Below, piece by piece: positions 34,900-43,994 of a stretch of DNA of 64,000 nt; position 1 is the first letter of the stretch, and every line of letters begins with the position of its first letter. Both the position numbers and the translations under genes were made by a program. The notes below the pieces were generated by a model that did no database searches, was not told where the DNA came from, and was given only the letters and a program-made list of their open reading frames with translations. The DNA comes from Acidiphilium acidophilum (GTDB taxonomy: Bacteria > Pseudomonadota > Alphaproteobacteria > Acetobacterales > Acetobacteraceae), in NCBI RefSeq assembly GCF_033842475.1, contig NZ_JAWXYB010000018.1, positions 496,001 to 560,000 on the forward strand. Direction: 5' to 3'.

Positions 34900-35820
34900 T
34901 CAACCCGCAGGCGGGTGCACGCGCCGCCAGTGATCGGCGATGTCGATGCGCCGGGTGATCCAGACATCGGGGTGAGCGGTAATGTGGTCGATGAAGCGGG
35001 CGAGGGCTTCGGTGCGGCCGGGGCGCCCCGCGAGGCGGCAATGCAGGCCGATATTGAGCATTTTGGCCGCACCCTCCTTACCTTCGCGATAGAGGCAGTC
35101 GAAACCGTCGCGCAGATAGGCGAAGAAATCATCGCCGGAGGAAAAGCCCGCGATGGTCGCGAAGCGCATGTCGTTGGAATCGAGTGTGTAGGGGATCACC
35201 AGATGCGGGCCGCGTGGTCCCGCCACGTAATAGGGCAGGTCGTCGGCGTAGCTGTCCGATGAATAGGCGAAACCGCCTTGCGCCATCACGATGTCCCGCG
35301 TGTTCATCGAGCAGCGGCCGAGGTAGAAGCCCTTGGGCGCGGCACCAGTGATTTCGGTATGCAGGGCGATCGCACGGGCGAGGTCGGCGGCTTCGGTCTC
35401 GCGCGGGATGTCGCGGTAGTCGATCCATTTCAGGCCGTGCGAGGCGATTTCCCAGCCGGCCTCGCGCATCGCAGCGACCTGTTCGGGAGCGCGCTGGAGC
35501 GCGGTTGCGACACCATAGACCGTGACCGGCAGGGCGCGCGCGGTGAACAGGCGCCAGAGCCGCCAGAACCCGGCGCGAGCGCCGTATTCATAGACCGATT
35601 CCATGTTCCAGTGGCGTGCGCCGGGCCATGGGGCGGCACCGGGAATTTCCGAAAGGAAGGCTTCCGAGGCGGCATCGCCGTGCAAGATGTTGTTTTCGCC
35701 GCCCTCCTCGTAATTCACCACGAACTGCACACAGATCCGCGCGCCGTCTGGCCATTGCGGGTCCGGCGGGGTGCGGCCATAGCCGGTCATGTCGCGCGGA
35801 TAGGAGGCGAGGGCGGTCAT
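34900..35820 (-). CDS. puuE: Allantoinase PuuE (polysaccharide-deacetylase type)
   Basis: Hydrolyses allantoin to allantoate, using the metal-independent deacetylase-fold enzyme rather than the amidohydrolase AllB. The 306-residue protein has YPRDMTGYGRTPPDPQWPDG at the start and VVNYEEGGENNILHGD, with the family's SHGLKWIDY and GFYLGRCSMNTRDIV. It ends the minus-strand uraH-puuD-uraD-permease-guaD-puuE run and overlaps guaD by 4 bases. It is convergent with the LysR gene (10 bases between stops). Confidence 0.93.
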   Translation of the reverse strand: MTALASYPRDMTGYGRTPPDPQWPDGARICVQFVVNYEEGGENNILHGDAASEAFLSEIPGAAPWPGARHWNMESVYEYGARAGFWRLWRLFTARALPVTVYGVATALQRAPEQVAAMREAGWEIASHGLKWIDYRDIPRETEAADLARAIALHTEITGAAPKGFYLGRCSMNTRDIVMAQGGFAYSSDSYADDLPYYVAGPRGPHLVIPYTLDSNDMRFATIAGFSSGDDFFAYLRDGFDCLYREGKEGAAKMLNIGLHCRLAGRPGRTEALARFIDHITAHPDVWITRRIDIADHWRRVHPPAG

Positions 35821-37145
35821 GAGAGGTCTCCGGCATTGTCCCGATCGTGCCGCTTGCGTCCGGCGACATAGGTTGCCCGGACCAGACGGTCATCACCCAA
35901 CGTCATCATGATGAACAGCTGGTCCTCCAGTGTTTCGGCGTGGCTCTGGCGCTCGGCGAGCAGGGGGGTCGCCCGGGGATCGAGCACCACGAGATCGGCC
36001 TCCTTGCCGGGTTCGATACTGCCGATATGGTCATCCTGACTGATCGCCCGGGCCGAGCCGAGGGTGGCGAGGTAGAAGGCCTGATGCGCCGTGAGCACCT
36101 CGCCGCGCAATTGCGCAATTTTATAGGCTTCGCCAAGGGTGGCAAAGGGCGAGACGCTGGTTCCGGCCCCGATATCCGAGCCGAGCGCGGTGCGGACCGG
36201 ATTGGCCGAGACCAGCGCGCGTTTCAGGTTGAACAGGCCCGAACCGAGAAAGAGGTTCGAGGTCGGGCAGTGGACGATGGTGGCTCCGGCTTCGGCGAGC
36301 CGCGCCCATTCGCGTTCGTTGAGATGGATTGCATGGCCGAACAGGCAGCGCGGCCCGACCAGACCGAACCGGTCATAGACGTCGAGATAGTCGCGGCTGG
36401 CGGGGAACAGGCGTTGCACCCAGGCGAGTTCGGCCTGATTTTCCGCAAGATGGGTCTGCATGTAGAGGCCATCGCCCTCGCGCAGCAGGGTGCCGGCGAG
36501 GTCGAGCTGTTCCTCGGTGCTGGTGGGAGCGAAGCGGGGGGTGACCACGTAGAACAACCGGTCCTGGCCGTGCCAGCGTGCGGCGAGGCGCCTCGACTGG
36601 TCGTAGCCGGTCCGGGCGGTGTCGCGCAGATTTTCGGGTGCATTGCGATCCATCAGCACCTTGCCCGCGCCGGTGCGCAGGCCGAGCCGCGCGGCCTCCT
36701 CGAAATAGGCATCGACCGATTCCGGATGGACCGTGCAGTAGGTGATCGGGGTGGTGACCCCGGCACGGAGTTCCTCGCGCAGGAAGCGGCGGGCGATCAG
36801 GCGGGCGAAATCGATATCGTGATAGCGCGCCTCGGTGGGGAACACGTAATGGTCGAGCCATTCGAGCAATTGCCGTCCATGCGCGGCGATCAACGGCATT
36901 TGCGGGTAGTGGACATGAGCATCGATGAAGCCGGGCAGGATCAGCCCGTCCGGGTAATGATCCGGGACGATGCCATGCGGCACCAGCGCCGGGTCGTAGG
37001 CGCCCGCATGGGTGATGATGCCGTCTTCGATCAGGATGAGGGTATCGGCCTCGTAGCGGTGGCAGATCGATCCCTGATCGTCGAACGGGTTGGCGAAATA
37101 GCTCAGGGACGGGCCGCGCAATGCCGAGATCATGGGGTCATTCAT
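35817..37145 (-). CDS. guaD: Guanine deaminase
   Basis: Converts guanine to xanthine and ammonia, feeding the xanthine dehydrogenase encoded at 40723-45562. The 442-residue amidohydrolase has the zinc motif PGFIDAHVHYPQ, plus MQTHLAEN, LFGHAIHLNERE, HCPTSNLFLGSGLFN and the catalytic Asp in ALGSDIGAGTS. The ATG at 37145 starts 8 bases inside the permease stop region; an alternative Met lies four codons on. It overlaps puuE by 4 bases. Confidence 0.94.
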   Translation of the reverse strand: MNDPMISALRGPSLSYFANPFDDQGSICHRYEADTLILIEDGIITHAGAYDPALVPHGIVPDHYPDGLILPGFIDAHVHYPQMPLIAAHGRQLLEWLDHYVFPTEARYHDIDFARLIARRFLREELRAGVTTPITYCTVHPESVDAYFEEAARLGLRTGAGKVLMDRNAPENLRDTARTGYDQSRRLAARWHGQDRLFYVVTPRFAPTSTEEQLDLAGTLLREGDGLYMQTHLAENQAELAWVQRLFPASRDYLDVYDRFGLVGPRCLFGHAIHLNEREWARLAEAGATIVHCPTSNLFLGSGLFNLKRALVSANPVRTALGSDIGAGTSVSPFATLGEAYKIAQLRGEVLTAHQAFYLATLGSARAISQDDHIGSIEPGKEADLVVLDPRATPLLAERQSHAETLEDQLFIMMTLGDDRLVRATYVAGRKRHDRDNAGDLS

Positions 37146-38517
37146 AGGTGGGGGATGCGCTGGAGGGCAGTTCGGCGTGGGCGGCGGCGTGGCGTGGTGC
37201 GGTGAGCGCCAGATAGGCGAGGGTGGTGGCCGCAGCACCGACGAAGAACGAGATGTCACCGCATTGCGGCCAGGCGCGGGCGAAGGAGCCGACGAAGAGC
37301 GGATACTGGTTGAAGAACGGCACGCTGCACACGACCCCGATCAGCCAGGCGGCGAAGCCGAGATGCCCGACCGCGAGTCCCGGCCAGCGGGCGCGGCGGG
37401 GCCAGAAATGCCCGATGATCATCACCGGCACGCGCGGGAAAATGACGTAGCCGAGAAAGAACAGCAGCAGCTCGTAATGCTTGTAGAAATTATCGTGGCC
37501 GAACAGCGCGAGGGCGAGACCGACCGCGCCGGTGAGCAGGGCAGCCTGATATTGTTTGAGCCGGATGCCGGTGGCGAGGGCGGAGAGCGAGGCGGAATAG
37601 ATGTTGAGGATATTGGGGCTCACCGTGCCGATGATGACCGCGACGATCAGCAGGGGCCGGAACCACGCCGGAATCCAGGCGGTAAACAGATCGGACGGGG
37701 AATTCAACTGGACCGTGGCCCCGATGAACGCGCCGAGACATTCCAGCCAGACGCAGGAGATAAAGGCACCGAGGAAGGTGTTGATGAAGACGCGGCGTTT
37801 CATTTGCGGCCGGTTGTCGCGATAGCACAGGTAGCGGGTGTAGTCCGACGAATACATGATCCAGCCGCCGAGCCAGGAGAGCATGATCGAGACGGTCAGC
37901 AGGAACGCGCCGGAGGCCCCGCCGACTTCGGCAAGGCTCTTCGGGTTGGGCAGCGGCGCGTGGGTGATGTTGAGCCAGGACAGAACGGTGAGGATGGCGA
38001 AGACCGCGATCAGGAAATAGAAAAACCAGCGTTCGGCGGCGACGATGAAATCATGCCCGATCAGGGCGATGAAGACCTGCACGACGGTCAGCGCGACGAT
38101 CGCGGGATCGATTGCAACACCGATGGTCGCGTGCAGTGCGTAGCTGCCGATCACGGTATTGACCGCGAACCAGGAAAATCCGCTGAGGAAGTTGAGGAAG
38201 GACAGGAAGCGGTTGCCCGGCTTGCCGAACCATTCCTGACACTGGATCATCTGCGGCAGTCCGTATTCGACGCCGTAGGTCGAGAACAAGGCGAGCAAGG
38301 TGCAGCCTATCAGGTTGGCGAGCACGATGGCGAGGATGGCATCGCGCGCGGATAGTCCGAACACGCCGGTCGCGATCGCGCCGGTGGTGATGGTCGCGAA
38401 TTCGACGTTGACCGCGGCCCATAATCCGAACAGGGCGCGGGGGGTTCCGTGTGCTTCCTCGGGTTCGACCCGTGCGATGCCCTTCGATTCCACGGTAAGC
38501 AGATCGTTGGATTTCAT
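37138..38517 (-). CDS. NCS1-family nucleobase permease
   Basis: A 459-residue membrane transporter with about 12 helices of the NCS1 (CodB/purine-cytosine permease) family. It has WAAVNVEFATITTGAIATG in the first helix, GVEYGLPQMIQCQEWFG, and DYTRYL after helix 6, a well-known NCS1 signature region. By context the substrate is probably a purine base, or allantoin; cytosine is possible. It sits between uraD (55 bases away) and guaD (8-base overlap). Confidence 0.85.
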   Translation of the reverse strand: MKSNDLLTVESKGIARVEPEEAHGTPRALFGLWAAVNVEFATITTGAIATGVFGLSARDAILAIVLANLIGCTLLALFSTYGVEYGLPQMIQCQEWFGKPGNRFLSFLNFLSGFSWFAVNTVIGSYALHATIGVAIDPAIVALTVVQVFIALIGHDFIVAAERWFFYFLIAVFAILTVLSWLNITHAPLPNPKSLAEVGGASGAFLLTVSIMLSWLGGWIMYSSDYTRYLCYRDNRPQMKRRVFINTFLGAFISCVWLECLGAFIGATVQLNSPSDLFTAWIPAWFRPLLIVAVIIGTVSPNILNIYSASLSALATGIRLKQYQAALLTGAVGLALALFGHDNFYKHYELLLFFLGYVIFPRVPVMIIGHFWPRRARWPGLAVGHLGFAAWLIGVVCSVPFFNQYPLFVGSFARAWPQCGDISFFVGAAATTLAYLALTAPRHAAAHAELPSSASPTYE

Positions 38518-38572
38518 GGTGACGTTTCCTTGGTTGGTTTCCTGTTCTTTTGAATTTCCGGGCGTCGTTGGT

Positions 38573-39103
38573 TCAGCGCTCCGGTTGGCTCAGCCGGTCC
38601 AGCCGGAAGCGCGCGATTTTGCCGACTTCATCGATCGCGGTTGCGGCTTCGGTATCCGGGTCGTTCGCGAGGCGGCGTTCGATCTGGGCGATGATCGCGA
38701 GCGAATCTTTCTGACCGCGCACCGCGACGATGAAGGGAAAGCCGAATTTCGCCCGGTAGGCGCGGTTGAGTGCGGCGAGAGTCTCCGCGATGTCGGGGGT
38801 CAGCCGGTCGAACCCTGCGTAACGCTGTTCGCTGTTGGAGTGGGTGGTGAGGTTGCCGCCCCGGCCGAGTTCGGGGTGCGCACGCAGCAGCTCCATTTGC
38901 GTCTCAGCGCTGGCGCGATGCACGATGGTCTGCATCGTTGCGGCCATCGCCTCGGTTGTTTCGAAGGGGCGCAATGAGGCCGCCTGTTCGGCGACCCAGG
39001 GCGAATGCTCGTAGATATCGGCAAGCGTGTCGATGAAATCGGCGCGGTTCATGCGGTTGAGCCGGTCGATCAGCGCGTCCGCTTCGGTCTGCGCCGCGTT
39101 CAT
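38573..39103 (-). CDS. uraD: OHCU decarboxylase
   Basis: Decarboxylates 2-oxo-4-hydroxy-4-carboxy-5-ureidoimidazoline to S-allantoin, the third step of urate breakdown. The 176-residue protein contains the catalytic-His motif LRAHPELG and the C-terminal KFGFPFIVAVRGQ typical of UraD. The ATG at 39103 overlaps the puuD stop by 4 bases; the larger upstream opening is the shadow of puuD. It has no fused UraH domain; uraH is a separate gene two places upstream. Confidence 0.95.
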   Translation of the reverse strand: MNAAQTEADALIDRLNRMNRADFIDTLADIYEHSPWVAEQAASLRPFETTEAMAATMQTIVHRASAETQMELLRAHPELGRGGNLTTHSNSEQRYAGFDRLTPDIAETLAALNRAYRAKFGFPFIVAVRGQKDSLAIIAQIERRLANDPDTEAATAIDEVGKIARFRLDRLSQPER

Positions 39104-40290
39104 TGCGCGCCGCTCCGGTACCATGCCGCAATCCGGGCGCGTTCGGCCCCGGTGATATGGGTGATGTTGCCGGGCGGCATCGATTTGGCCTGGACCGCCT
39201 GCTGATAGATCAGCCCGGCGTGCTGGTGCACCTCCGCCGGAGTGTCGAACATCAGACCGGCGGGGGCGCTCGCCATCAGGGTCGGGTGAGCGGAATGGCA
39301 TTTCGAGCAGCGCTCTTCGATGATCGGCATGATGGCAGCGGTTTTGACCACCGGGCCATCGGCGGCGCGCGCCGGGCGGGTGATCCCCGCCGGGGCGACC
39401 AGGATGATGACGACGAGGAACAGACCCGCCGCGACCGCAGGCAGTTTCCAATCCTGCCTGCCGGTGTGGCGCAGGACGAAATACTGGCGGATCAGCGCGC
39501 CCGCGATCATCGCGAGCCAGAGATTGATCCAGCTGGCCGACCCCGCATAGAGCATGCCGAAATGGCTGCTGAGCATCGCGAAGACGACCGGCAGGGTGAA
39601 ATAGGTGTTGTGTACCGAGCGTTGCTTGCCGCGCTTGCCGGGCAGCGGGTCCGGGGTTTCGCCGCGCGCGAGGGCTTCGACCATCTTGCGCTGGCCGGGG
39701 ATGATCATGAAGAACACGTTGGCGGTCATGATGGTGCCGAGCATCGCGCCCACGATCAGGAAGGCCGGTTGCGGTGCGAACAGATGGGTCGAAACATAGC
39801 AGGCGATGGCAACGAAAATCGCGATCACCACGCCGAGGACCAGATCGTTCCCGCCCAGCAGGCGGCATGCCGCGTCATAGACGATCCAGCCCACCGCGAG
39901 GAAGGCGATCACCGCGCCGGCTGCGGCGAGCGGAGTCAGATGCGCGATCGAGGGATCGATCAGGTAGGTGCCCGGCTGGAGCAGATACATCACGGTCAGC
40001 AGCGAGAAACCCGAGAGCCAGGTGGCGTAGGATTTCCATTTCGACCAGTGCAGATCGTCCGGCATTTTCGGTGGCGAGACCAGGTATTTCTGCGCGTGAT
40101 AGAACCCGCCGCCATGGACCGACCACATCTCGCCGAACACGCCGCGGCGCTTCGACTCGTCTTCGTGAGGCGGGTGCAGGCTGTTGTCGAGCATGACGAA
40201 ATAGAACGATTCGCCGATCCACGCGATCGCGGCGATCACATGGAGCCAGATCAGCAGGGCCATCGCCCAGCCGGTCAGATATGTCAGCAT
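39100..40290 (-). CDS. puuD: Membrane-bound urate oxidase PuuD with C-terminal cytochrome c domain
   Basis: Oxidises urate to 5-hydroxyisourate, passing electrons to the respiratory chain instead of making hydrogen peroxide. The 396-residue protein has about eight membrane helices (N-terminal GWAMALLIWLHVIAAIAWIG), then a soluble domain with the haem motif CSKCH near residue 320 and a distal Met in QAKSMPPGN. This two-part architecture is known for PuuD-type enzymes of Alphaproteobacteria. The haem domain should face the periplasm. It lies 5 bases after uraH and overlaps uraD. Confidence 0.93.
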   Translation of the reverse strand: MLTYLTGWAMALLIWLHVIAAIAWIGESFYFVMLDNSLHPPHEDESKRRGVFGEMWSVHGGGFYHAQKYLVSPPKMPDDLHWSKWKSYATWLSGFSLLTVMYLLQPGTYLIDPSIAHLTPLAAAGAVIAFLAVGWIVYDAACRLLGGNDLVLGVVIAIFVAIACYVSTHLFAPQPAFLIVGAMLGTIMTANVFFMIIPGQRKMVEALARGETPDPLPGKRGKQRSVHNTYFTLPVVFAMLSSHFGMLYAGSASWINLWLAMIAGALIRQYFVLRHTGRQDWKLPAVAAGLFLVVIILVAPAGITRPARAADGPVVKTAAIMPIIEERCSKCHSAHPTLMASAPAGLMFDTPAEVHQHAGLIYQQAVQAKSMPPGNITHITGAERARIAAWYRSGAQ

Positions 40291-40295
40291 TTGGG

Positions 40296-40634
40296 TCAGC
40301 TTCCGCGGTAGGTTGTGTAGCTCCAGGGCGAGACCAGGAGCGGGATGTGGTAGTGGGGCTGCGCCGGATCGATGCCGAAACGCAGGACGATGTCGTCGAG
40401 AAACGCAGGTTCGGCCTCGTTGATTCCGAAATACGGCCCCACCGCGAAGGTCAGTTCGTAAATACCGGCACGCAGGATGTCCGCGTCGTCGGCCACCAGC
40501 AGGGCGCGACCGCTCGCATCGGTCACCGCTTCGGCGAGCGGTTGGTGCGCGGCGGCTTGGTACAGCCGCACCGTGATGCCCGGCGCGGGGCGGCCTTTGG
40601 CGGTGTCGAGAATATGGGTGGTCAGGCCGGTCAT
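40296..40634 (-). CDS. uraH: 5-Hydroxyisourate hydrolase
   Basis: A 112-residue transthyretin-like enzyme that hydrolyses 5-hydroxyisourate to OHCU. The signatures are GLTTHILDTAKGRPA at the N-terminus, the central PYF, HYHIPLLVSPWSYTTYRGS at the C-terminus, including the invariant YRGS ending. It is the first gene of the minus-strand urate operon; the shared ATAAG-N8-TATGAT element lies about 70 bases upstream. Confidence 0.96.
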   Translation of the reverse strand: MTGLTTHILDTAKGRPAPGITVRLYQAAAHQPLAEAVTDASGRALLVADDADILRAGIYELTFAVGPYFGINEAEPAFLDDIVLRFGIDPAQPHYHIPLLVSPWSYTTYRGS

Positions 40635-40704
40635 GAGCGTCTCCCTTGGTAGGCGCGATCAGATTGAGCCATCGGCGCGCCCGCCGGCAGCGCAAATGAT
40701 GGTC

Positions 40705-40723
40705 ATAAGCGGGCGCGTATGAT
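40705..40723 (-). promoter_or_regulatory. Shared purine-operon motif, uraH copy
   Basis: ATAAG at 40705-40709, eight bases, TATGAT at 40718-40723, on the plus strand. The same spaced pair occurs upstream of xdhA/gcl and of the NCS2 permease. Here it lies about 70-90 bases upstream of uraH on the transcribed strand. The inner core ATAAGC-N4-GCGTAT is a near palindrome, as expected for a dimeric repressor or activator site. Confidence 0.6.
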
Positions 40724-41592
40724 CAATGCCCGTGCGCCGGGCAGATCAGGTCGGGCCCGCAGCCGCTGCACGCGTGCGAGGTGCTCGGCATCGAGGGATT
40801 ACGCGCGGAATCGGGTGTGGGAGCATGGCTGAGCAGTTGCGCCGCGATCGCGACCGCGAGGATTTCGGGTTGTTTGCCCGCGATGCCGGGGAGGCCGACC
40901 GGGCAGATCAGAGACCCGATCGCCTCATCGGAAAGCCTCTGATGCCGCCAGCGATGTTCGAAACGGGCGCGCTTGGTCGCCGAGCCGATCAGGCCGACAT
41001 AGCCGGCATCGCCGCGTGCGAGGGCGGTGCCGGTGATCGCGGCGTCCAGCGCGTGACTGTGGGTCATCACCAGGAACAGGCTGCGGGGCGGGGCGCGACC
41101 GACCCGGGCGACCGGGTCGTCGGTGATATGCGGTTCGATCCGTGCAACGGTGTCGCCTTGCGCGGGCGGAAAGGCGTCGACACGGCTGTCGATCCAGTCG
41201 ATCGTGCAGGGAATTGCGGCAAGGATGCGGACCAGCGCGCGCCCGACATGCCCCGCGCCATGCAGTTGCAGGTGAAACCGTGGGTGCGGCGGCGGCAGCA
41301 CGGCTTCGAACCACGGGCGGTAGGCCAGAACCACCACCCCGCCGCAGCATTGGCCGAGATGCGGGCCGAGCGCGCGGGTTTCGGTGATGTCATCGCGCGG
41401 GGTACCGTGCCGGTGCCAGACTGCCAGCAGGGCGCGGGCCCGTTCGATGGCGACGAATTCGAGCTGGCCGCCGCCGATGGTGCCTTCGATCCCGTCCGCC
41501 CGCACCAGCATCAGCGCGCCCGGCTCGCGCGGGGCGGAGCCGAGCACGGTGCGGATTTCGACGCAGACGCCTGACGGCACCGCCAGACTCAC
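40723..41592 (-). CDS. xdhC: XdhC, molybdenum-cofactor insertion chaperone for xanthine dehydrogenase
   Basis: A 289-residue XdhC/CoxI-family protein that binds and matures Moco before insertion into XdhB. It has VLGSAPREPGALMLV, TIGGGQLEF and CCGGVVVL in the N-terminal domain, and LHGAGHVGRALVRIL for the Rossmann domain. An unusual C-terminal tail, HACSGCGPDLICPAHGH, carries four Cys and three His residues. The start is GTG at 41592, overlapping the xdhB stop by 4 bases. It closes the xdhABC operon. Confidence 0.92.
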   Translation of the reverse strand: MSLAVPSGVCVEIRTVLGSAPREPGALMLVRADGIEGTIGGGQLEFVAIERARALLAVWHRHGTPRDDITETRALGPHLGQCCGGVVVLAYRPWFEAVLPPPHPRFHLQLHGAGHVGRALVRILAAIPCTIDWIDSRVDAFPPAQGDTVARIEPHITDDPVARVGRAPPRSLFLVMTHSHALDAAITGTALARGDAGYVGLIGSATKRARFEHRWRHQRLSDEAIGSLICPVGLPGIAGKQPEILAVAIAAQLLSHAPTPDSARNPSMPSTSHACSGCGPDLICPAHGH

Positions 41593-43994
41593 GGCGCGCC
41601 GCCCTGAACTGCGACGATCGCATCGAGGATCGCCTCCGGGGTCGCCGGGGCGCGCAATGGCGGATCGGCGTCGGTGCCGCCGCAGGCCGCGATTGCATCC
41701 CTGATCGCGAGCAGGACCGAGAATGCCAGCAGCATCGGCGGTTCGCCCACCGCTTTCGAGCGATGGATGGTCGCCTCGGCATTTGGATTGTCGAACAGCC
41801 GCGTGTGCAGCGCATCCGGGCAGTCGTTCGCGGTCGGGATTTTATAGGTGCTCGGCGCATGGGTCAGCAGGCGGCCCGTCGCCGGGTGCCAGACCAGCTC
41901 CTCGGTGGTCAGCCAGCCCATGCTCTGGATGAACCCGCCCTCGATCTGGCCGATATCGATCGCGGGGTTCAGCGAGCGCCCGGCATCGTGCAGGATATCG
42001 GCGCGCAGCAGCGAAAACTCGCCGGTCAGCGTGTCGATGATCACCTCGCTGACCGCCGCACCGTAGGCGAAATAATAAAACGGGCGGCCTTTCAGCGCCT
42101 TGGGGTCCCAGTGCACTTTCGGCGTGGCGTAGAACCCGTCGCTCCAGAGCTGGACCCGCGCTTCATAGGCCTGGCGGACCAGTGCGGTGAAGTCCATCGC
42201 CGTGGTGCCGATGATCACCTGATCGTTGATGAATTTCACGGCGTCCGGCGTGCCGCCATGGCGCGCGGCGGCGAAGTCCGCGAGCCGGTTGCGGATGGTC
42301 AATGCCGCGTCGCGCGCCGCCATGCCGTTGAGATCGGCCCCGGTCGAAGCCGCGGTGGCCGAGGTGTTGGCGACTTTCGAGGTATCGGTCGCGCTGCACC
42401 GCACCGCGTCGAAGCCGATGCCGAGCGCATCGGCCACGACCTGCGCCACCTTGGTGTTCAAACCCTGACCCATCTCGGTGCCGCCATGGTTCACCAGCAC
42501 GCTGCCATCGACATAGACATGGACGAGCGCGCCGGCCTGATTGAGATGCGGCACGTTGAACGAGATGCCGAATTTCACCGGGGTCAGGGCGATGCCTTTT
42601 TTCAGCACGTCATTGTCGCGGTTGAACGCTGCGATGTCAGCACGCCGCCGGTCGTATGCCGCGCTAAGGGCGAGATCGGCGATGATCGGGGCGATCACGT
42701 TGTCCTCGACCGTCTGGCCGTAGGGTGTGACGTTGCGGGTGTGGGTGCCGTAGAGATTGGCGCGGCGCACCGCGAGCGGATCGTGGCCGAGAGTGCGTGC
42801 GATCCGGTCCATGATGATCTCGATCAGCAGCGCTCCCTGCGGGCCGCCGAAGCCACGGAATGCGGTGTTGCTCTGGGTGTTGGTCCGCGCGATGAAGCCG
42901 TGGATCGCGACTTCCGGCAAATAATAGGCATTGTCGAGATGGCAGAGCGCGCGGGTCATGACCGCACTCGACAGATCGGCGGAGTGGCCGCCATTGGCGA
43001 TCAGCGTGGCATCGAGCGCGAGGATGCGCCCGGCATCGTCGAACCCCACCTGATAGTCGTAGTCGAACGGATGGCGGCGGCCGGTGATCAGGAAATCATC
43101 GTCGCGGTCGAGCCGCAACTTGACCGGCTGACCGAGCCGCGCCGCGGCGAGTGCCGCAGCGCAGGCGAACAGGGCGGATTGCGATTCCTTGCCGCCGAAC
43201 CCGCCGCCCATCCGCCGGCATTCGACCAGCACCTGATGGCTGCGCCAGCCGAGGACATGCGCGATCAGATGCTGCATCTCGCTGGGGTGCTGGGTCGAGC
43301 AATGGACCCGCATTCCCTGGTTTTCGGTCGGCAGCGCGTAGGAAATCTGCCCCTCCAGATAGAATTGCTCCTGCCCGCCGAGGCTGAACGGGCCATCGAG
43401 GCGATGGGGCGCGGTTCGCAGGGCCAGATCCAGCGCGCCCGGCGCGGTTTCGCGCACGAGGTGCGTGGGCGGCAGCAGCGAATCCCCGCGCGCAAAGGCC
43501 TCCCGCGCGGTCAGCACCGGGGAGGCGGGTTCGATGGTCAGGAAGTCCTTGATCCGCGCCGCCGCGCGCCGTGCGAGGTCGCGCCCGGTCGCGACGATCA
43601 GGGCGATCGGCTGGCCGAGATAACGCAGATCGCTCTCGGCGAGCACCGGGTCGTCATGGAAGACCGGCCCGCAATCATTGGCTCCGGGAATGTCCGCGGC
43701 GGTGAAGACCGCGACCACGCCGGGCATGGCGCACAAGGCGTCGCGATCGATTCCGAGCAATGTTCCCGCCGCGACCGGGGACAGGCCGAGTGCGGCATGC
43801 AGCGTGCCGGCGAGTTCGGGGATGTCATCGGTATAGGGCGCGGCCCCGGCGACATGCAGATGGGCCGATTCATGGGCGGGACTGATGCCGACCCGATTGC
43901 CCGCCGCCATCGCTTCCGCTTCCGCCGCACCGAGCGCGAGGGGGATATGGCCGGCAAATCCCGGCTGACGCAGGGTACGGACATCCCGGTTCAT
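41589..43994 (-). CDS. xdhB: Xanthine dehydrogenase, molybdenum-binding subunit
   Basis: Oxidises hypoxanthine and xanthine to urate at a molybdenum centre. The 801-residue protein has HVAGAAPYTDDIPE near the start, the Moco loop RMGGGFGGKESQ, RTNTQSNTAFRGFGGPQG with the purine-binding Arg, and the catalytic Glu in KAVGEPPMLLAF near the C-terminus. All segments match bacterial XdhB. Start and stop overlap xdhA and xdhC by 4 bases each, so the three are co-translated. Confidence 0.96.
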   Translation of the reverse strand: MNRDVRTLRQPGFAGHIPLALGAAEAEAMAAGNRVGISPAHESAHLHVAGAAPYTDDIPELAGTLHAALGLSPVAAGTLLGIDRDALCAMPGVVAVFTAADIPGANDCGPVFHDDPVLAESDLRYLGQPIALIVATGRDLARRAAARIKDFLTIEPASPVLTAREAFARGDSLLPPTHLVRETAPGALDLALRTAPHRLDGPFSLGGQEQFYLEGQISYALPTENQGMRVHCSTQHPSEMQHLIAHVLGWRSHQVLVECRRMGGGFGGKESQSALFACAAALAAARLGQPVKLRLDRDDDFLITGRRHPFDYDYQVGFDDAGRILALDATLIANGGHSADLSSAVMTRALCHLDNAYYLPEVAIHGFIARTNTQSNTAFRGFGGPQGALLIEIIMDRIARTLGHDPLAVRRANLYGTHTRNVTPYGQTVEDNVIAPIIADLALSAAYDRRRADIAAFNRDNDVLKKGIALTPVKFGISFNVPHLNQAGALVHVYVDGSVLVNHGGTEMGQGLNTKVAQVVADALGIGFDAVRCSATDTSKVANTSATAASTGADLNGMAARDAALTIRNRLADFAAARHGGTPDAVKFINDQVIIGTTAMDFTALVRQAYEARVQLWSDGFYATPKVHWDPKALKGRPFYYFAYGAAVSEVIIDTLTGEFSLLRADILHDAGRSLNPAIDIGQIEGGFIQSMGWLTTEELVWHPATGRLLTHAPSTYKIPTANDCPDALHTRLFDNPNAEATIHRSKAVGEPPMLLAFSVLLAIRDAIAACGGTDADPPLRAPATPEAILDAIVAVQGGAP

